Of a DNA stretch of 64,000 nt, positions 47,906 to 56,091 are shown piece after piece. A program made the position numbers and the translations under genes. Position 1 is the stretch's first letter, and each line of letters begins with the position of its first letter. This DNA is from Aminobacter aminovorans (lineage in GTDB: Bacteria > Pseudomonadota > Alphaproteobacteria > Rhizobiales > Rhizobiaceae): the NCBI RefSeq assembly GCF_900445235.1, contig NZ_UFSM01000001.1, positions 62,001 through 126,000 on the forward strand. Reading direction: 5' to 3'. The notes under the pieces were generated by a model, which searched no databases, was not told where the DNA came from, and saw nothing but the letters and a program-made list of their open reading frames with translations.

Positions 47906-47995
47906 TCAGAACCGTTCGGGGCGAATGAGCGCGTAGGTCAGATAGACGAGCAGAAACACTGTCACTGCGCCGCCGAGGATGTATTCGAGCAACAT
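47906..47995 (-). CDS. kdpF: KdpF small subunit
   Basis: A 29-residue membrane peptide ([19 protein letters not shown].. ending IRPERF). One helix, the usual KdpF length, and the usual place directly upstream of kdpA. AAGGA lies seven bases before the ATG at 47995. KdpF stabilises the KdpABC complex. Confidence 0.88.
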   Translation of the reverse strand: MLLEYILGGAVTVFLLVYLTYALIRPERF

Positions 47996-48006
47996 TTGGC
48001 GTTCCT

Positions 48007-48087
48007 TCAGAGGATGTCGCAGGCTTTGACGTAGGCGAAGCACATGGCGAAGAAGACGACGCCTATGGCGAGAACGAAGATGTCCAT
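48007..48087 (-). CDS. 26-aa membrane micro-ORF upstream of kdpF
   Basis: A 26-residue frame beginning MDIFVLAIGVVFFAMC and ending VKACDIL: a single hydrophobic helix with a short polar tail. It has a strong ribosome site (AGGAGTC, eight bases before ATG 48087) and ends 11 bases before kdpF. Short proteins with an aromatic helix and a C-x-x-L-like tail occur upstream of kdpF in several proteobacteria, so it may be part of the Kdp system. The function is unknown. Confidence 0.6.
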   Translation of the reverse strand: MDIFVLAIGVVFFAMCFAYVKACDIL

Positions 48088-48195
48088 CTTCGAAGACTCC
48101 TGTTCCGTTGAAACCTTGCGCCGAGGGCGCAAGGACCATGGCCACGCGCCAAACGACGGCGTCAGGGATGCTGACGACGTTGGCCGGGTCTGGAT

Positions 48196-48234
48196 TTCGG
48201 AACGGAATATGGCTCCGAACCACATTAAGGTTCG
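48196..48234. promoter_or_regulatory. overlapping inverted repeats in the kdp promoter region
   Basis: TTCGGA-N12-TCCGAA (48196-48219) and CGAACC-N7-GGTTCG (48216-48234) lie about 110-145 bases upstream of the first small ORF. They are candidates for KdpE or another regulator. Confidence 0.35.
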
Positions 48235-48269
48235 AGAGAGCAGGGCGGACAAAGAAATAGGAATTCCAT

Positions 48270-48306
48270 AAAGAAAACGGCCCCAAGGCGGGTGCCTTGA
48301 GGCCGT
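48270..48306 (-). terminator. terminator of the GST gene upstream of kdp
   Basis: Read on the minus strand, ACGGCC and GGCCGT with an inner CAAGGC/GCCTTG stem form a hairpin (one mismatch) followed by TTTTCTTT. It ends the GST transcript before the kdp promoter. Confidence 0.65.
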
Positions 48307-48364
48307 CTATAATCAAATCTGTAGCTGCCGGTTCAACAGCAGCGGCAGTTGCTCGAGCCGGAGA

Positions 48365-48970
48365 TCAGGCCAGACCTTCGGCGCGCAGCGCCTTCTGTAC
48401 GGCCGGGCGTGCCGCCACGGTGCCGAGATAGCGCTGGATGTTGGCGAACGAAGACAGGTCGATGCCGACATGCTTTGCCCAGCCGAGGATCGTCCAGAGA
48501 TAGGCGTCAGCCGCAGTGAAGGTTTCGCCCATCAGGTAGGCGCGGCCGTCGAGCTTGCCATCGACATAGGCGAGACGCCTGGCGAGCAGCTCACGGTTGA
48601 TCTCCTTGGTGGCCTCGGGCGTGTTGGGCTTGAAGAAGGCGCCGAAGACCTTGTGCAGTTCGGTGGCGACGAAGGCCAGCCACTGCTGGACACGGTAGCG
48701 CGCCATGTCGCCAGCCTTGGGCATCAGGCCGCTCTCGGGCTTCTGGTCGGCGAGATACTGCACCAGCACGGAGGATTCGGTCATCAGCTGGCCATCGCCC
48801 AGCACCAGAGCCGGCACATAGCCGTTGGGGTTAGTGGCGAGGAAGTCCTGCTGGGTTTCGGTGGTCTTGGTCTTGCCGTCGACCTTGACGAGCTCGAGGT
48901 CGATGCCGATCTCGTTGGCGACGATGTGCGGTGCCAGCGAGCAGGCGCCGGGCATGTAGAAAAGCTTCAT
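48365..48970 (-). CDS. gstA: beta-class glutathione S-transferase
   Basis: A 201-residue GST beginning MKLFYMPGACSLAPHIV. Cys10 in PGACS is the catalytic-site residue of the beta class, NPNGYVPALVLGDG has the cis-Pro, and FTAADAYLWTILGWA is the C-terminal domain motif. It may detoxify electrophiles. ATG 48970 was chosen; the upstream frame to 49039 is longer. It differs from the GST at 11444, which lacks this Cys. Confidence 0.88.
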   Translation of the reverse strand: MKLFYMPGACSLAPHIVANEIGIDLELVKVDGKTKTTETQQDFLATNPNGYVPALVLGDGQLMTESSVLVQYLADQKPESGLMPKAGDMARYRVQQWLAFVATELHKVFGAFFKPNTPEATKEINRELLARRLAYVDGKLDGRAYLMGETFTAADAYLWTILGWAKHVGIDLSSFANIQRYLGTVAARPAVQKALRAEGLA

Positions 48971-49096
48971 TTCGTAAAGAACTCCGGATGGTGGGTGGCC
49001 CTCCCCTCGCATGTGCGGCCGGAGGGTCCAAGCATCCATCCGGTGAACACTCTGTTGCCGCCGGCGTGGAACAAGTGCCGGCGAAGTCGCCGGGGT

Positions 49097-50314
49097 TCAG
49101 ACCGTGACGGTCTTCAGGCGCTCGGCAATCAGCTGGGCGAGACGCTCGGCGACGTCTTCCTTGGGCAGATCGGGCCATTCGTCGACGCCTGATCTGCTGA
49201 CGATCTTCACCCTGTTGCGGTCGCCGCCCATGACGCCGCCTTCATGGCTGACGTCGTTGGCAACGATGAAGTCGGCACCCTTCTTGGCAAGCTTGGCCTG
49301 GGCATTCTTGAGCACGTCCTGCGTTTCAGCGGCGAAGCCGACAACCAAATAGGGCCGTTTGGCGTGATGGCCTATGCCGGCGAGAATGTCGGGATTCTCG
49401 ACCATCTGCAGGGCCGGCGGGCCCTCGCCCGCTACCTTCTTGATCTTCTCGTCGGCAGAGGCGGCAGTGCGCCAGTCGGCGACGGCGGCGACGAAGATCG
49501 CGGCATCGGCCGGCAGCAACTGCTCGACGGCGTCGCGCATCTCGCGCGCGCTCTCGACATGGATGGTCTTCACCCCGGCGGGATCGGGGATGGTGACCGG
49601 GCCGGAGACGAGGCGGACATCGGCGCCCAGTTTCGCCAGAGCCGCAGCGAGCGAATGGCCCTGCTTGCCCGACGAGCGATTGGCGATGTAGCGCACTGGA
49701 TCAATGGGCTCGTGCGTCGGGCCGGAGGTTAATATGATCTTGCGGCCCGACAGCGGCTTCGGGCTGACGTCGAGCAGTGCTTCGATGGCGGAAACGATCT
49801 GCAGCGGCTCAGCCATGCGGCCCTCGCCGGCCTCGTTGCTCTCAGCCATTTCGCCCTTCATCGGGCCGATGAAATGGATGCCGTCCTTTTCAAGCGTAGC
49901 ACGGTTGCGGCGGGTTGCCGGATGCGACCACATTTTCGGGTTCATCGCCGGTGCAAGCAAGACCTTCTTGTCAGTGGCGAGCAGCACGGTGGAGGCCAGG
50001 TCATTGGCATGGCCATTGGCGAGTTTGGCCATCAGGTCGGCCGTGGCGGGTGCTACGACCAGAAGGTCCGCCTCGCGCGACAGCCTGATGTGGCCAATGT
50101 CGTGCTCGTCCTGGCGGTCGAAGAGATCGGAGAAGACGTGATCCGCTGTCAGTGCGCCGACCGACAGAGGGGTGACGAACTCCTGCGCAGCGGATGTCAT
50201 CACGGTACGGACCGAAGCGCCGCGCTCGCGCAGGCGCCGGATCAGGTCGAGCGACTTGTAGGCTGCGATGCCGCCGCCGATGATGAGCAGGATGCGCTTG
50301 CCGGAAAGGATCAT
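49097..50314 (-). CDS. coaBC: bifunctional phosphopantothenoylcysteine decarboxylase/synthetase
   Basis: A 405-residue CoA-pathway enzyme. The N-terminal CoaC flavoprotein half has GGIAAYKSLDLIRRL, an active-site His region (EHDIGHIRLS) and the PAMNPKMW motif. The C-terminal CoaB half has TSGPTHEPIDPVRYIANRSSGKQG and VGFAAET. It makes 4'-phosphopantetheine from phosphopantothenate. It starts 18 bases after the VapC stop. Confidence 0.97.
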   Translation of the reverse strand: MILSGKRILLIIGGGIAAYKSLDLIRRLRERGASVRTVMTSAAQEFVTPLSVGALTADHVFSDLFDRQDEHDIGHIRLSREADLLVVAPATADLMAKLANGHANDLASTVLLATDKKVLLAPAMNPKMWSHPATRRNRATLEKDGIHFIGPMKGEMAESNEAGEGRMAEPLQIVSAIEALLDVSPKPLSGRKIILTSGPTHEPIDPVRYIANRSSGKQGHSLAAALAKLGADVRLVSGPVTIPDPAGVKTIHVESAREMRDAVEQLLPADAAIFVAAVADWRTAASADEKIKKVAGEGPPALQMVENPDILAGIGHHAKRPYLVVGFAAETQDVLKNAQAKLAKKGADFIVANDVSHEGGVMGGDRNRVKIVSRSGVDEWPDLPKEDVAERLAQLIAERLKTVTV

Positions 50315-50332
50315 GCCAGGTCCGCCGTATTC

Positions 50333-50743
50333 TCAGGCCGGCTTCAGCGCCGGCTCGATGTCGGTATGGATGAAATCGTCGCCCTTGAAAAGCAGCGGGA
50401 CATTACGGGTTTTCGCAAGCGCATAGGCGAAGCAGTCGCCCATATTCAGTTGAGCTGGATGCCCAGAGCCATGTCCATAGTGGGCATAGGCGCTCCTGGC
50501 GGCTGCAAGATGTTGTGCGTCGAAGGCAATCAATTCCAGCTCAAGCTTCGACAGAAGCGCCTCAAGGCGAACGGACCCCGTAACCATCCGGCTCTTTGCC
50601 ACAACACAAAAGGCCTCGTGAACTGTCGCCGTGCTGATGACTACGCTTGGGGCCGCGTGGCAAAGTGATGCAAACGGCCTGCTTTCAGGTTCCGCCCTCA
50701 GAATTGCGATCAGTACCGATGTATCGACCGCCAGACTGATCAT
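50333..50743 (-). CDS. vapC: VapC PIN-domain toxin
   Basis: A 136-residue PIN-domain ribonuclease. The acidic metal site is complete: Asp7 (LAVDTSVLI), Glu43 (VHEAF), Asp103 (NMGDCFAYALA) and Asp122/123 (FKGDDF). Such toxins cleave tRNA or rRNA. It overlaps the antitoxin stop by four bases (ATGA), the usual VapBC layout. Confidence 0.92.
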   Translation of the reverse strand: MISLAVDTSVLIAILRAEPESRPFASLCHAAPSVVISTATVHEAFCVVAKSRMVTGSVRLEALLSKLELELIAFDAQHLAAARSAYAHYGHGSGHPAQLNMGDCFAYALAKTRNVPLLFKGDDFIHTDIEPALKPA

Positions 50744-50976
50744 AAGAGCCCTTCATCCCACATCTCGTCGCTGAGCTTCTTGAGATCAAACGGCTCGGAG
50801 GGCTTCACTCCCAGCGCGAGGATTTCCTCTATCGTCGCCTTTTTCTCAGGTTTTCGAACGCTGCTTGCAAGGCGCTCACGCACTTCCTGCTCCATCGAAA
50901 CACCGCGTGCGGCAGCGCGCCCGCGTAGCTCCCGCTTTGTGGCTTCTTCGAGATTGCGAATGGTCAGAGTGCCCAT
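50740..50976 (-). CDS. vapB: VapB/FitA-like antitoxin
   Basis: A 78-residue ribbon-helix-helix antitoxin. The N-terminal strand and helices (LTIRNLEEATKRELRGRAAARGVSMEQEV) bind DNA, and the C-terminal SEPFDLKKLSDEMWDEGLL likely wraps the toxin. ATG 50976 has GAGG seven bases upstream. It is preceded by a paralogous short gene. Confidence 0.9.
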   Translation of the reverse strand: MGTLTIRNLEEATKRELRGRAAARGVSMEQEVRERLASSVRKPEKKATIEEILALGVKPSEPFDLKKLSDEMWDEGLL

Positions 50977-51003
50977 CGTCGTGCCTCGCAAAACTCCTGC
51001 CGA

Positions 51004-51198
51004 TCACTTCTTGTCTTCTTCGGACCCGTCATCCACTTTCACGCCCCGGCGATTGAAGCCTTTGCTGGTTGGCAGCCCGAGGGAGGCGGCGAGCACGTCT
51101 CGCGCCTCCTGCTCCATCGATACGCCACGCGCCGCGCCGCGTTCTCGCAGCCGTTGCATGACCCAGTCATCCAGGTTCCGGACGGTGATCCTAGCCAT
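51004..51198 (-). CDS. second VapB/FitA-like protein without toxin-binding tail
   Basis: A 64-residue paralog of the neighbouring antitoxin: both share an RNLxx..LRxRxAARGVSMEQE core. Its C-terminus is a short, charged GFNRRGVKVDDGSEEDKK, not the toxin-wrapping PFD..W block. It may act as a DNA-binding regulator or as a decoy antitoxin. A TATATT -10 element lies only six bases before ATG 51198, so its mRNA may be leaderless. Spacing to vapB is 27 bases, so a three-gene operon is likely. Confidence 0.75.
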   Translation of the reverse strand: MARITVRNLDDWVMQRLRERGAARGVSMEQEARDVLAASLGLPTSKGFNRRGVKVDDGSEEDKK

Positions 51199-51204
51199 GT
51201 GCCC

Positions 51205-51233
51205 AATATAGTGGCAATGGCCTTCGACAGCAA
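51205..51233 (-). promoter_or_regulatory. promoter of the vapB-like gene
   Basis: On the minus strand TTGCTG and TATATT are 17 bases apart. The -35 hexamer touches the 28-bp palindrome, and the -10 lies six bases from the ATG, which would give a leaderless or near-leaderless transcript. Confidence 0.5.
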
Positions 51234-51260
51234 TGACAGCATTGCTAGCAATGCTGTCAT
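51233..51260. promoter_or_regulatory. perfect 28-bp palindrome between ubiB and the vapB-like gene
   Basis: ATGACAGCATTGCT is followed by its exact complement AGCAATGCTGTCAT with no spacer. A third GACAGC half-site adjoins it at about 51226. It lies between ubiB (stop seven bases away) and the vapB-like promoter. Ribbon-helix-helix antitoxins bind such half-site arrays. Confidence 0.7.
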
Positions 51261-51266
51261 GTCACC

Positions 51267-52841
51267 TCAGAGCAGCTTCCAGGCGATGCAGATGAGCGTC
51301 GCCGCGATAACCCACAGCGCGACACGGCCGGAGCGGGTGTAGCGGGCCTCGGCCTTGCCGATCGCCTTGGCGGTCTCGGCATCGAAACGCAGGCCGTTTT
51401 CGGCCATGAGGTCGATCTGGCGTGACAGGCGTTCGGTGCGGGCAGCAAAATCGGGCGCCTGGCGGACGAGTGACATCAGCGCGCTGACGCCGTCGCGGGC
51501 ATCGACCAAAAGGCCACGGGGGCCAAGATTGCCTGCGATCCAGTTGCCGACCACCGGTTCTGCGGTCTTCCACATGTTGAAGGCCGGATCGAGCGTGCGG
51601 GCGACGCCCTCGACCACGACCATCGTCTTTTGCAGCAGCACCAGTTCGGGCCGCGTTTCCATGTCGAACAGCTCGGTGACCTCGAACAGCAGGGTCAAAA
51701 GCTTGGCCATCGAGATGGTTTCCGCCGGCTGGCCGTGGATCGGCTCGCCAATGGCGCGGATCGCCTGGGCAAAGGCTGCGACATTGTGGTGGCGCGGTAC
51801 ATAGCCGGCCTCGAAATGCACTTCGGCGACGCGCATGTAGTTGCGGGTGATGAAGCCGTAGAGAATCTCGGCGAGGAAGCGCTGCTCCTTCTTGCCGAGA
51901 CGGCCGGAGATACCGAGATCGACGGCGACAATGTCGCCTTTTGCGTCGACAAACATGTTGCCGGGATGCATGTCGGCGTGGAAGAAGCCGTCGCGCAGCG
52001 TGTGGCGCAGGAACGACTGGACGAGCGTCGCGGCGATCGCCTTGAGATCGAAGCCGGCAGCGCGGAGCCCTTCGATGTCGTTGAGCTTGACGCCGTCGAT
52101 CCACTCCATGGTGAGCACGTCGCGGCCTGTGCGTTCCCAGTCGACGGCCGGCACGCGGAAGCCGGGATCGTCCCTGGTGTTTTCGCCAAGCTCGGAATAG
52201 GCGGCCGCTTCGAGGCGGAAATCCATCTCGATCTTGGTGGTCTGGGCCATCGTCTCGGTGATTTCGACCGGACGCAGGCGACGGCTCGACGGGACGAAGC
52301 GCTCCTGCAGCCGGGCTGCCAGGAAATAGCTTTCGAGATCCTGGAAGAAGCGGCGGCGGACGCCGGGGCGAATGACCTTGACGGCAACCTTGCGCGGACC
52401 TTCCGGCGTCGCGACCTCCGCCGGATGGACCTGAGCGATGGAGGCGGCGGCGATCGGCGCATCGATACGGATGTAGAGATCGGAAACCTTGCGGCCGAGC
52501 GAACCCTCGATGGCCTCGACGGCCTCCGACATCGGGAAGGTCGCCATGCTATCCTGAAGCAGCGCTAGGTCGAGTGCGATGTCGTCGCCGACGACGTCAG
52601 GTCGTGTCGCCAGGAACTGGCCGAGCTTGACGTAGGACGGGCCAAGGCGGGCGACCGCATTGGCAAGGCGATCGCTGCGCACGCTCTTGCGGGCGCGGCG
52701 GCGGGTGAACAGCTTGGCCACCTGCCAGCCGAACTTGGGCAGGCCGGTTAGCTGGTCGCCCGGCAAAGCCGCGACCACGCCCTCGCGCACCAGCACCCAG
52801 CCCGCGCGCGCGAGCCGGAAAGACGCCCCGAGACTGCTCAT
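51267..52841 (-). CDS. ubiB: UbiB-family ubiquinone-biosynthesis protein kinase-like ATPase
   Basis: A 524-residue UbiB/ABC1/ADCK protein. It has the Ala-rich nucleotide loop and KxGQ motif region (SYVKLGQFLATRPD), SIAQVHPAEV, the kinase Lys (VAVKVIRPG), and the HADMHPGN and VDLGISGRLG blocks. Two C-terminal helices anchor it. It supports ubiquinone (coenzyme Q) synthesis. It starts 13 bases after ubiE. Confidence 0.94.
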   Translation of the reverse strand: MSSLGASFRLARAGWVLVREGVVAALPGDQLTGLPKFGWQVAKLFTRRRARKSVRSDRLANAVARLGPSYVKLGQFLATRPDVVGDDIALDLALLQDSMATFPMSEAVEAIEGSLGRKVSDLYIRIDAPIAAASIAQVHPAEVATPEGPRKVAVKVIRPGVRRRFFQDLESYFLAARLQERFVPSSRRLRPVEITETMAQTTKIEMDFRLEAAAYSELGENTRDDPGFRVPAVDWERTGRDVLTMEWIDGVKLNDIEGLRAAGFDLKAIAATLVQSFLRHTLRDGFFHADMHPGNMFVDAKGDIVAVDLGISGRLGKKEQRFLAEILYGFITRNYMRVAEVHFEAGYVPRHHNVAAFAQAIRAIGEPIHGQPAETISMAKLLTLLFEVTELFDMETRPELVLLQKTMVVVEGVARTLDPAFNMWKTAEPVVGNWIAGNLGPRGLLVDARDGVSALMSLVRQAPDFAARTERLSRQIDLMAENGLRFDAETAKAIGKAEARYTRSGRVALWVIAATLICIAWKLL

Positions 52842-52854
52842 CGCGCGCCGTCCG

Positions 52855-53631
52855 TCAAAGCTTCCAGCCCGAATGAAGTGCTGCGATGCCGCCGGTGTAG
52901 TTGCGGAAGGAAACGCGATCGAAGCCGGCGCGCGTGATCATCGCGGCGAAGTTCTGCTGGTTGGGGAACTTGCGGATCGATTCGACGAGATAGGCGTAAG
53001 GCTCGCCATCGCCTGTTACAGCCTGGCCGATGCGCGGAATGGCGTTGAACGACCAGGCTTCGTAGACCTTGTCGAGCAAAGGCATCTCGACCTCCGAGAA
53101 TTCGAGGACCAGCAGGCGTCCGCCCGGCTTGAGCACGCGGTAGGCTTCCGACAGCGCCACGTCGATGCGCGGCACGTTACGGATGCCGAAGGCAATGGTG
53201 TAGGCGTCGAAAGTCTCATCGGCGAAAGGCAGCTCTTCGGCGTTGGCTTCGACAAAATCGGTCTTGTCGGCGAGGCCGCGCTTTTCGGCGCGCTCGCGGC
53301 CGACGCCAAGCATCGAGCCATTGATGTCGAGCACGGTGGCGTGCGCGTTGCCATGCGAGGCATCGACGATGCGGAAGGCGATGTCGCCGGTGCCGCCGGC
53401 CACGTCGAGCACTTTCCAGCCTGGACGCCTGGGCGGGTTGAGCCAGGCAACCATGGCGTCCTTCCAGACGCGGTGCAGGCCGCCCGACATCAGGTCGTTC
53501 ATCATGTCGTAGCGGTTGGCGACCTTGTGAAAGACCTCGTTGACCAGGCCCTGCTTGTCGCCCGCACCGACATTGCGGAAACCGTAGGAAGTTTCCATGC
53601 CGCCGACAGCCGTCGTCCGTTGTTCTGACAT
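52855..53631 (-). CDS. ubiE: UbiE/MenG methyltransferase
   Basis: A 258-residue SAM-dependent C-methyltransferase for ubiquinone (and menaquinone) synthesis. It has [15 protein letters not shown] (SAM motif I), [15 protein letters not shown], and [30 protein letters not shown], with the UbiE signature [22 protein letters not shown] near the N-terminus. ATG 53631 was chosen over a TTG at 53643. Confidence 0.95.
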   Translation of the reverse strand: MSEQRTTAVGGMETSYGFRNVGAGDKQGLVNEVFHKVANRYDMMNDLMSGGLHRVWKDAMVAWLNPPRRPGWKVLDVAGGTGDIAFRIVDASHGNAHATVLDINGSMLGVGRERAEKRGLADKTDFVEANAEELPFADETFDAYTIAFGIRNVPRIDVALSEAYRVLKPGGRLLVLEFSEVEMPLLDKVYEAWSFNAIPRIGQAVTGDGEPYAYLVESIRKFPNQQNFAAMITRAGFDRVSFRNYTGGIAALHSGWKL

Positions 53632-53694
53632 TTTGTTGTCCAATCAAATCCGGCGGGACCATAGCCGATCACACCAGCGGGCGCTATTGTTTGA

Positions 53695-53715
53695 GGCGCG
53701 GTTTTAGGCCGCGCC
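53695..53715. promoter_or_regulatory. hairpin in the ubiE/add divergent region
   Basis: GGCGCGG and CCGCGCC form a seven-base stem with a TTTTAGG loop, 27 bases before the add start codon. It might affect add expression or end no transcript; its function is open. Confidence 0.35.
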
Positions 53716-53741
53716 CGCGCCGTCAAGACAAGGAATTACGA

Positions 53742-54716
53742 ATGCCTTTGAAAGCCGAGCTGCACTGCCACATAGAAGGGGCGGCGGCACCAGAACTCGT
53801 CGTCCGCCAGGCGCAGAAATACGGCAAGGACGTCTCACCCTTCATCCAGAACGGCTCCTTCGTCTGGAACGACTTCACCTCGTTCCTTGCGGCATACGAC
53901 TTCGCCGCCGACCTTTTCCGCACCGAAGAGGACTACGCCCGGCTTTCAGAACACTACCTGACCAGCCTCGCCCGTGACGGCGCGATCTATTCGGAAGTGT
54001 TCACTTCGCCCGACCATGCCATCAAGGCGGGACTGTCGCCCAAGGCCTACACCGACGCTCTCGGCGAAGGCATGCTGCGGGCCAGGGCCAAGACCGGCAT
54101 AGAGGGCCGCATGATCGTTACCGGCGTGCGTCATGTCGGTGTCGAATCGATCGAGGCGGCGGCGCGCTTCGCCGCCAGGTGCAACCATCCGCTGGTGACC
54201 GGATTCGGCGTCGCCGGCGACGAGCGCATGGGCGAGTTCGAGGATTATGTGCGCGCCTTCGAGATCGCCCGCGAGGCCGGCCTTGGCATCACCATCCATG
54301 CCGGCGAACTGCTGGGCTGGGAGAGCGTGGCGCAGGCGCTCGACCACATCAAGCCTTCGCGCATCGGCCATGGCGTACGCGCCATCGAAAACCCGGATCT
54401 GGTCAAGCGCATCGCCGACGAGGGCGTGGTGCTCGAGATCTGCCCGGGCTCGAACATCGCGCTGAAGGTATTCGACAGCTTTGCCGACCATCCATTCCCG
54501 AAGCTGCGAGACGCCGGCTGCAAGGTGACGCTGAACTCCGACGATCCGCCCTATTTCTGGACCACGCTGAAGCGCGAATACGACATTGCCGCAGAACATT
54601 TCGGCATGGACGACAAGGCGCTGCAGGCAACGACGTGGACGGCGATCGAGGCAGCCTTCGTCGACAAGAAGACCAAAGCTGCACTTCTTGCCCGTCTCGA
54701 CGGCCATAAACGCTGA
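53742..54716 (+). CDS. add: adenosine/adenine deaminase family protein
   Basis: A 324-residue metal-dependent deaminase. The N-terminal zinc motif is AELHCHIEG, later [10 protein letters not shown] and the catalytic C-terminal [11 protein letters not shown] and NSDDPPYF blocks. It converts adenosine to inosine, or possibly adenine to hypoxanthine; the family has both and the sequence does not fully separate them. ATG 53742 follows AAGGA. It begins the salvage region with upp. Confidence 0.88.
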   Translation: MPLKAELHCHIEGAAAPELVVRQAQKYGKDVSPFIQNGSFVWNDFTSFLAAYDFAADLFRTEEDYARLSEHYLTSLARDGAIYSEVFTSPDHAIKAGLSPKAYTDALGEGMLRARAKTGIEGRMIVTGVRHVGVESIEAAARFAARCNHPLVTGFGVAGDERMGEFEDYVRAFEIAREAGLGITIHAGELLGWESVAQALDHIKPSRIGHGVRAIENPDLVKRIADEGVVLEICPGSNIALKVFDSFADHPFPKLRDAGCKVTLNSDDPPYFWTTLKREYDIAAEHFGMDDKALQATTWTAIEAAFVDKKTKAALLARLDGHKR

Positions 54717-54755
54717 TTTTGGCCGACAAAACTGTGGTTCAAGGCTGGCACGACA

Positions 54756-54784
54756 TTGGTCGGCGGCGCGCCAGCCGATAGAAT
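54756..54784 (+). promoter_or_regulatory. possible upp promoter
   Basis: TTGGTC and TAGAAT are 17 bases apart, 34 bases before the upp start. Confidence 0.35.
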
Positions 54785-54818
54785 GGCCCGAATTATCCGA
54801 GTTCCAGGAGCGTAAGCC

Positions 54819-55445
54819 ATGACCGTGACCGTCGTCGACCATCCGCTTGTGCAGCACAAGCTGACCATCATGCGCGACAAGGAAACCTCGACGGCCGGCT
54901 TCCGACGGCTGTTGCGCGAGATCTCGCTGTTGCTCGGCTACGAGGTGACGCGCGACCTCGAACTGACCACCAAGATGATCGAGACGCCGATCGAGACGAT
55001 GGAAGCGCCGACGCTCGAAGGCAAGAAGCTGGTGTTCGCGTCAGTGCTGCGCGCCGGCAACGGCCTGCTCGAAGGCCTGCTCGACCTGGTGCCGGCTGCA
55101 CGTGTCGCCCATGTCGGGCTCTATCGCGACCACGAGACGCTGGAAGCTGTCGAGTATTTCTTCAAGGCGCCGAGCGACCTCGGCGACCGCCTGGTGATCG
55201 TCGTCGACCCGATGCTGGCAACCGCCAATTCGGCGATCGCGGCGATCGACAAGCTGAAGGGCCGCGGCGCCACCAACCTGCGCTTCCTGTGCCTGCTGGC
55301 TTCGCCCGAAGGCATCGAGCGCTTCACCAAGGCGCATCCAGACGTGCCTGTCTTCACCGCCTCGATCGACCGCGAGCTCAACGAGCGGGGCTATATCATC
55401 CCTGGCCTCGGCGACGCCGGCGACCGCATGTACGGCACCAAATAG
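54819..55445 (+). CDS. upp: uracil phosphoribosyltransferase
   Basis: A 208-residue enzyme that makes UMP from uracil and PRPP. It has [22 protein letters not shown] at the start, a PRPP loop [16 protein letters not shown], and the uracil-binding C-terminus [19 protein letters not shown] 54819 has CCAGGAGC upstream. Confidence 0.96.
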   Translation: MTVTVVDHPLVQHKLTIMRDKETSTAGFRRLLREISLLLGYEVTRDLELTTKMIETPIETMEAPTLEGKKLVFASVLRAGNGLLEGLLDLVPAARVAHVGLYRDHETLEAVEYFFKAPSDLGDRLVIVVDPMLATANSAIAAIDKLKGRGATNLRFLCLLASPEGIERFTKAHPDVPVFTASIDRELNERGYIIPGLGDAGDRMYGTK

Positions 55446-55448
55446 GCC

Positions 55449-55463
55449 TTAACCCACGGTTTA
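55449..55463. promoter_or_regulatory. CtrA-like half-site pair
   Basis: TTAA-N7-TTTA resembles the CtrA consensus TTAA-N7-TTAA with one mismatch, just after the upp stop and 83 bases before the protease start. It is short and could be chance. Confidence 0.2.
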
Positions 55464-55520
55464 CCGCCTTTGACATTGGGACGCGGCCGTTAAAGCCGCG
55501 ATCACCTTGTCTGGACTATC

Positions 55521-55545
55521 GTGACGCCTCAAATCAGGGCGTCAC
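55521..55545 (+). promoter_or_regulatory. inverted repeat abutting the aspartic-protease start codon
   Basis: GTGACGCC and GGCGTCAC are exact complements with a nine-base spacer. The right arm ends one base before ATG 55546 and its AGGG ribosome site lies inside the stem-loop, so the hairpin could hide the start, or the repeat could be an operator. Confidence 0.5.
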
Positions 55546-56088
55546 ATGCTGCGTAAGCTCATCATATTCGGTGTCTGTGCCGGCGCATCCGCGTCTGTGC
55601 CGATGCTTTGGGACAAGGACGGCGAGAAGTTCAAGGCGCTGACCGAGATGGCGACGGGCAATAGTGCACCCACATCCCGGCCTATAGAGGTCAGCGCAGC
55701 AACGGCTTCCACCTCGGGCCGCAGCGTGACGATCGACGCCGACATGCGCGGTCATTTCACCGCCAGCTTCAAGATCAACGGGCGCTCGATCGAGGCCATG
55801 GTCGACACCGGTGCCACGCTGGTGGCGATCAATCTTTCGACCGCGCGCAAGGCCGGGGTGAAGGTCGCGCCCGGTGACTTCACCCAGCAGGTCAACACCG
55901 CCAACGGGGCCGCGCGAGCAGCGCTTGCGCGCATCGACAGGCTTCAGATCGGCCGGATCAGCGTCGACGACGTGCCGGTGGTCGTGCTCGAGGACAAGGC
56001 GCTCGACGGCACGCTGATCGGGATGAGCTTCCTGTCGCGCCTCAAGAAGTACCAGGTCGAAAACGGGGCTCTGCTTCTGGTGCAGTGA
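55546..56088 (+). CDS. TIGR02281-type retropepsin-like aspartic protease
   Basis: A 180-residue membrane-anchored single-domain aspartic protease. An N-terminal hydrophobic segment (LIIFGVCAGASASVPML) is followed by a linker and the protease domain with the active-site DTGATLVAIN (about residue 88) and IGMSFLSRL near the end. Such one-lobe enzymes act as dimers in the periplasm; substrates are unknown. It abuts the AraC gene end (three bases). Confidence 0.85.
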   Translation: MLRKLIIFGVCAGASASVPMLWDKDGEKFKALTEMATGNSAPTSRPIEVSAATASTSGRSVTIDADMRGHFTASFKINGRSIEAMVDTGATLVAINLSTARKAGVKVAPGDFTQQVNTANGAARAALARIDRLQIGRISVDDVPVVVLEDKALDGTLIGMSFLSRLKKYQVENGALLLVQ

Positions 56089-56091
56089 GCC

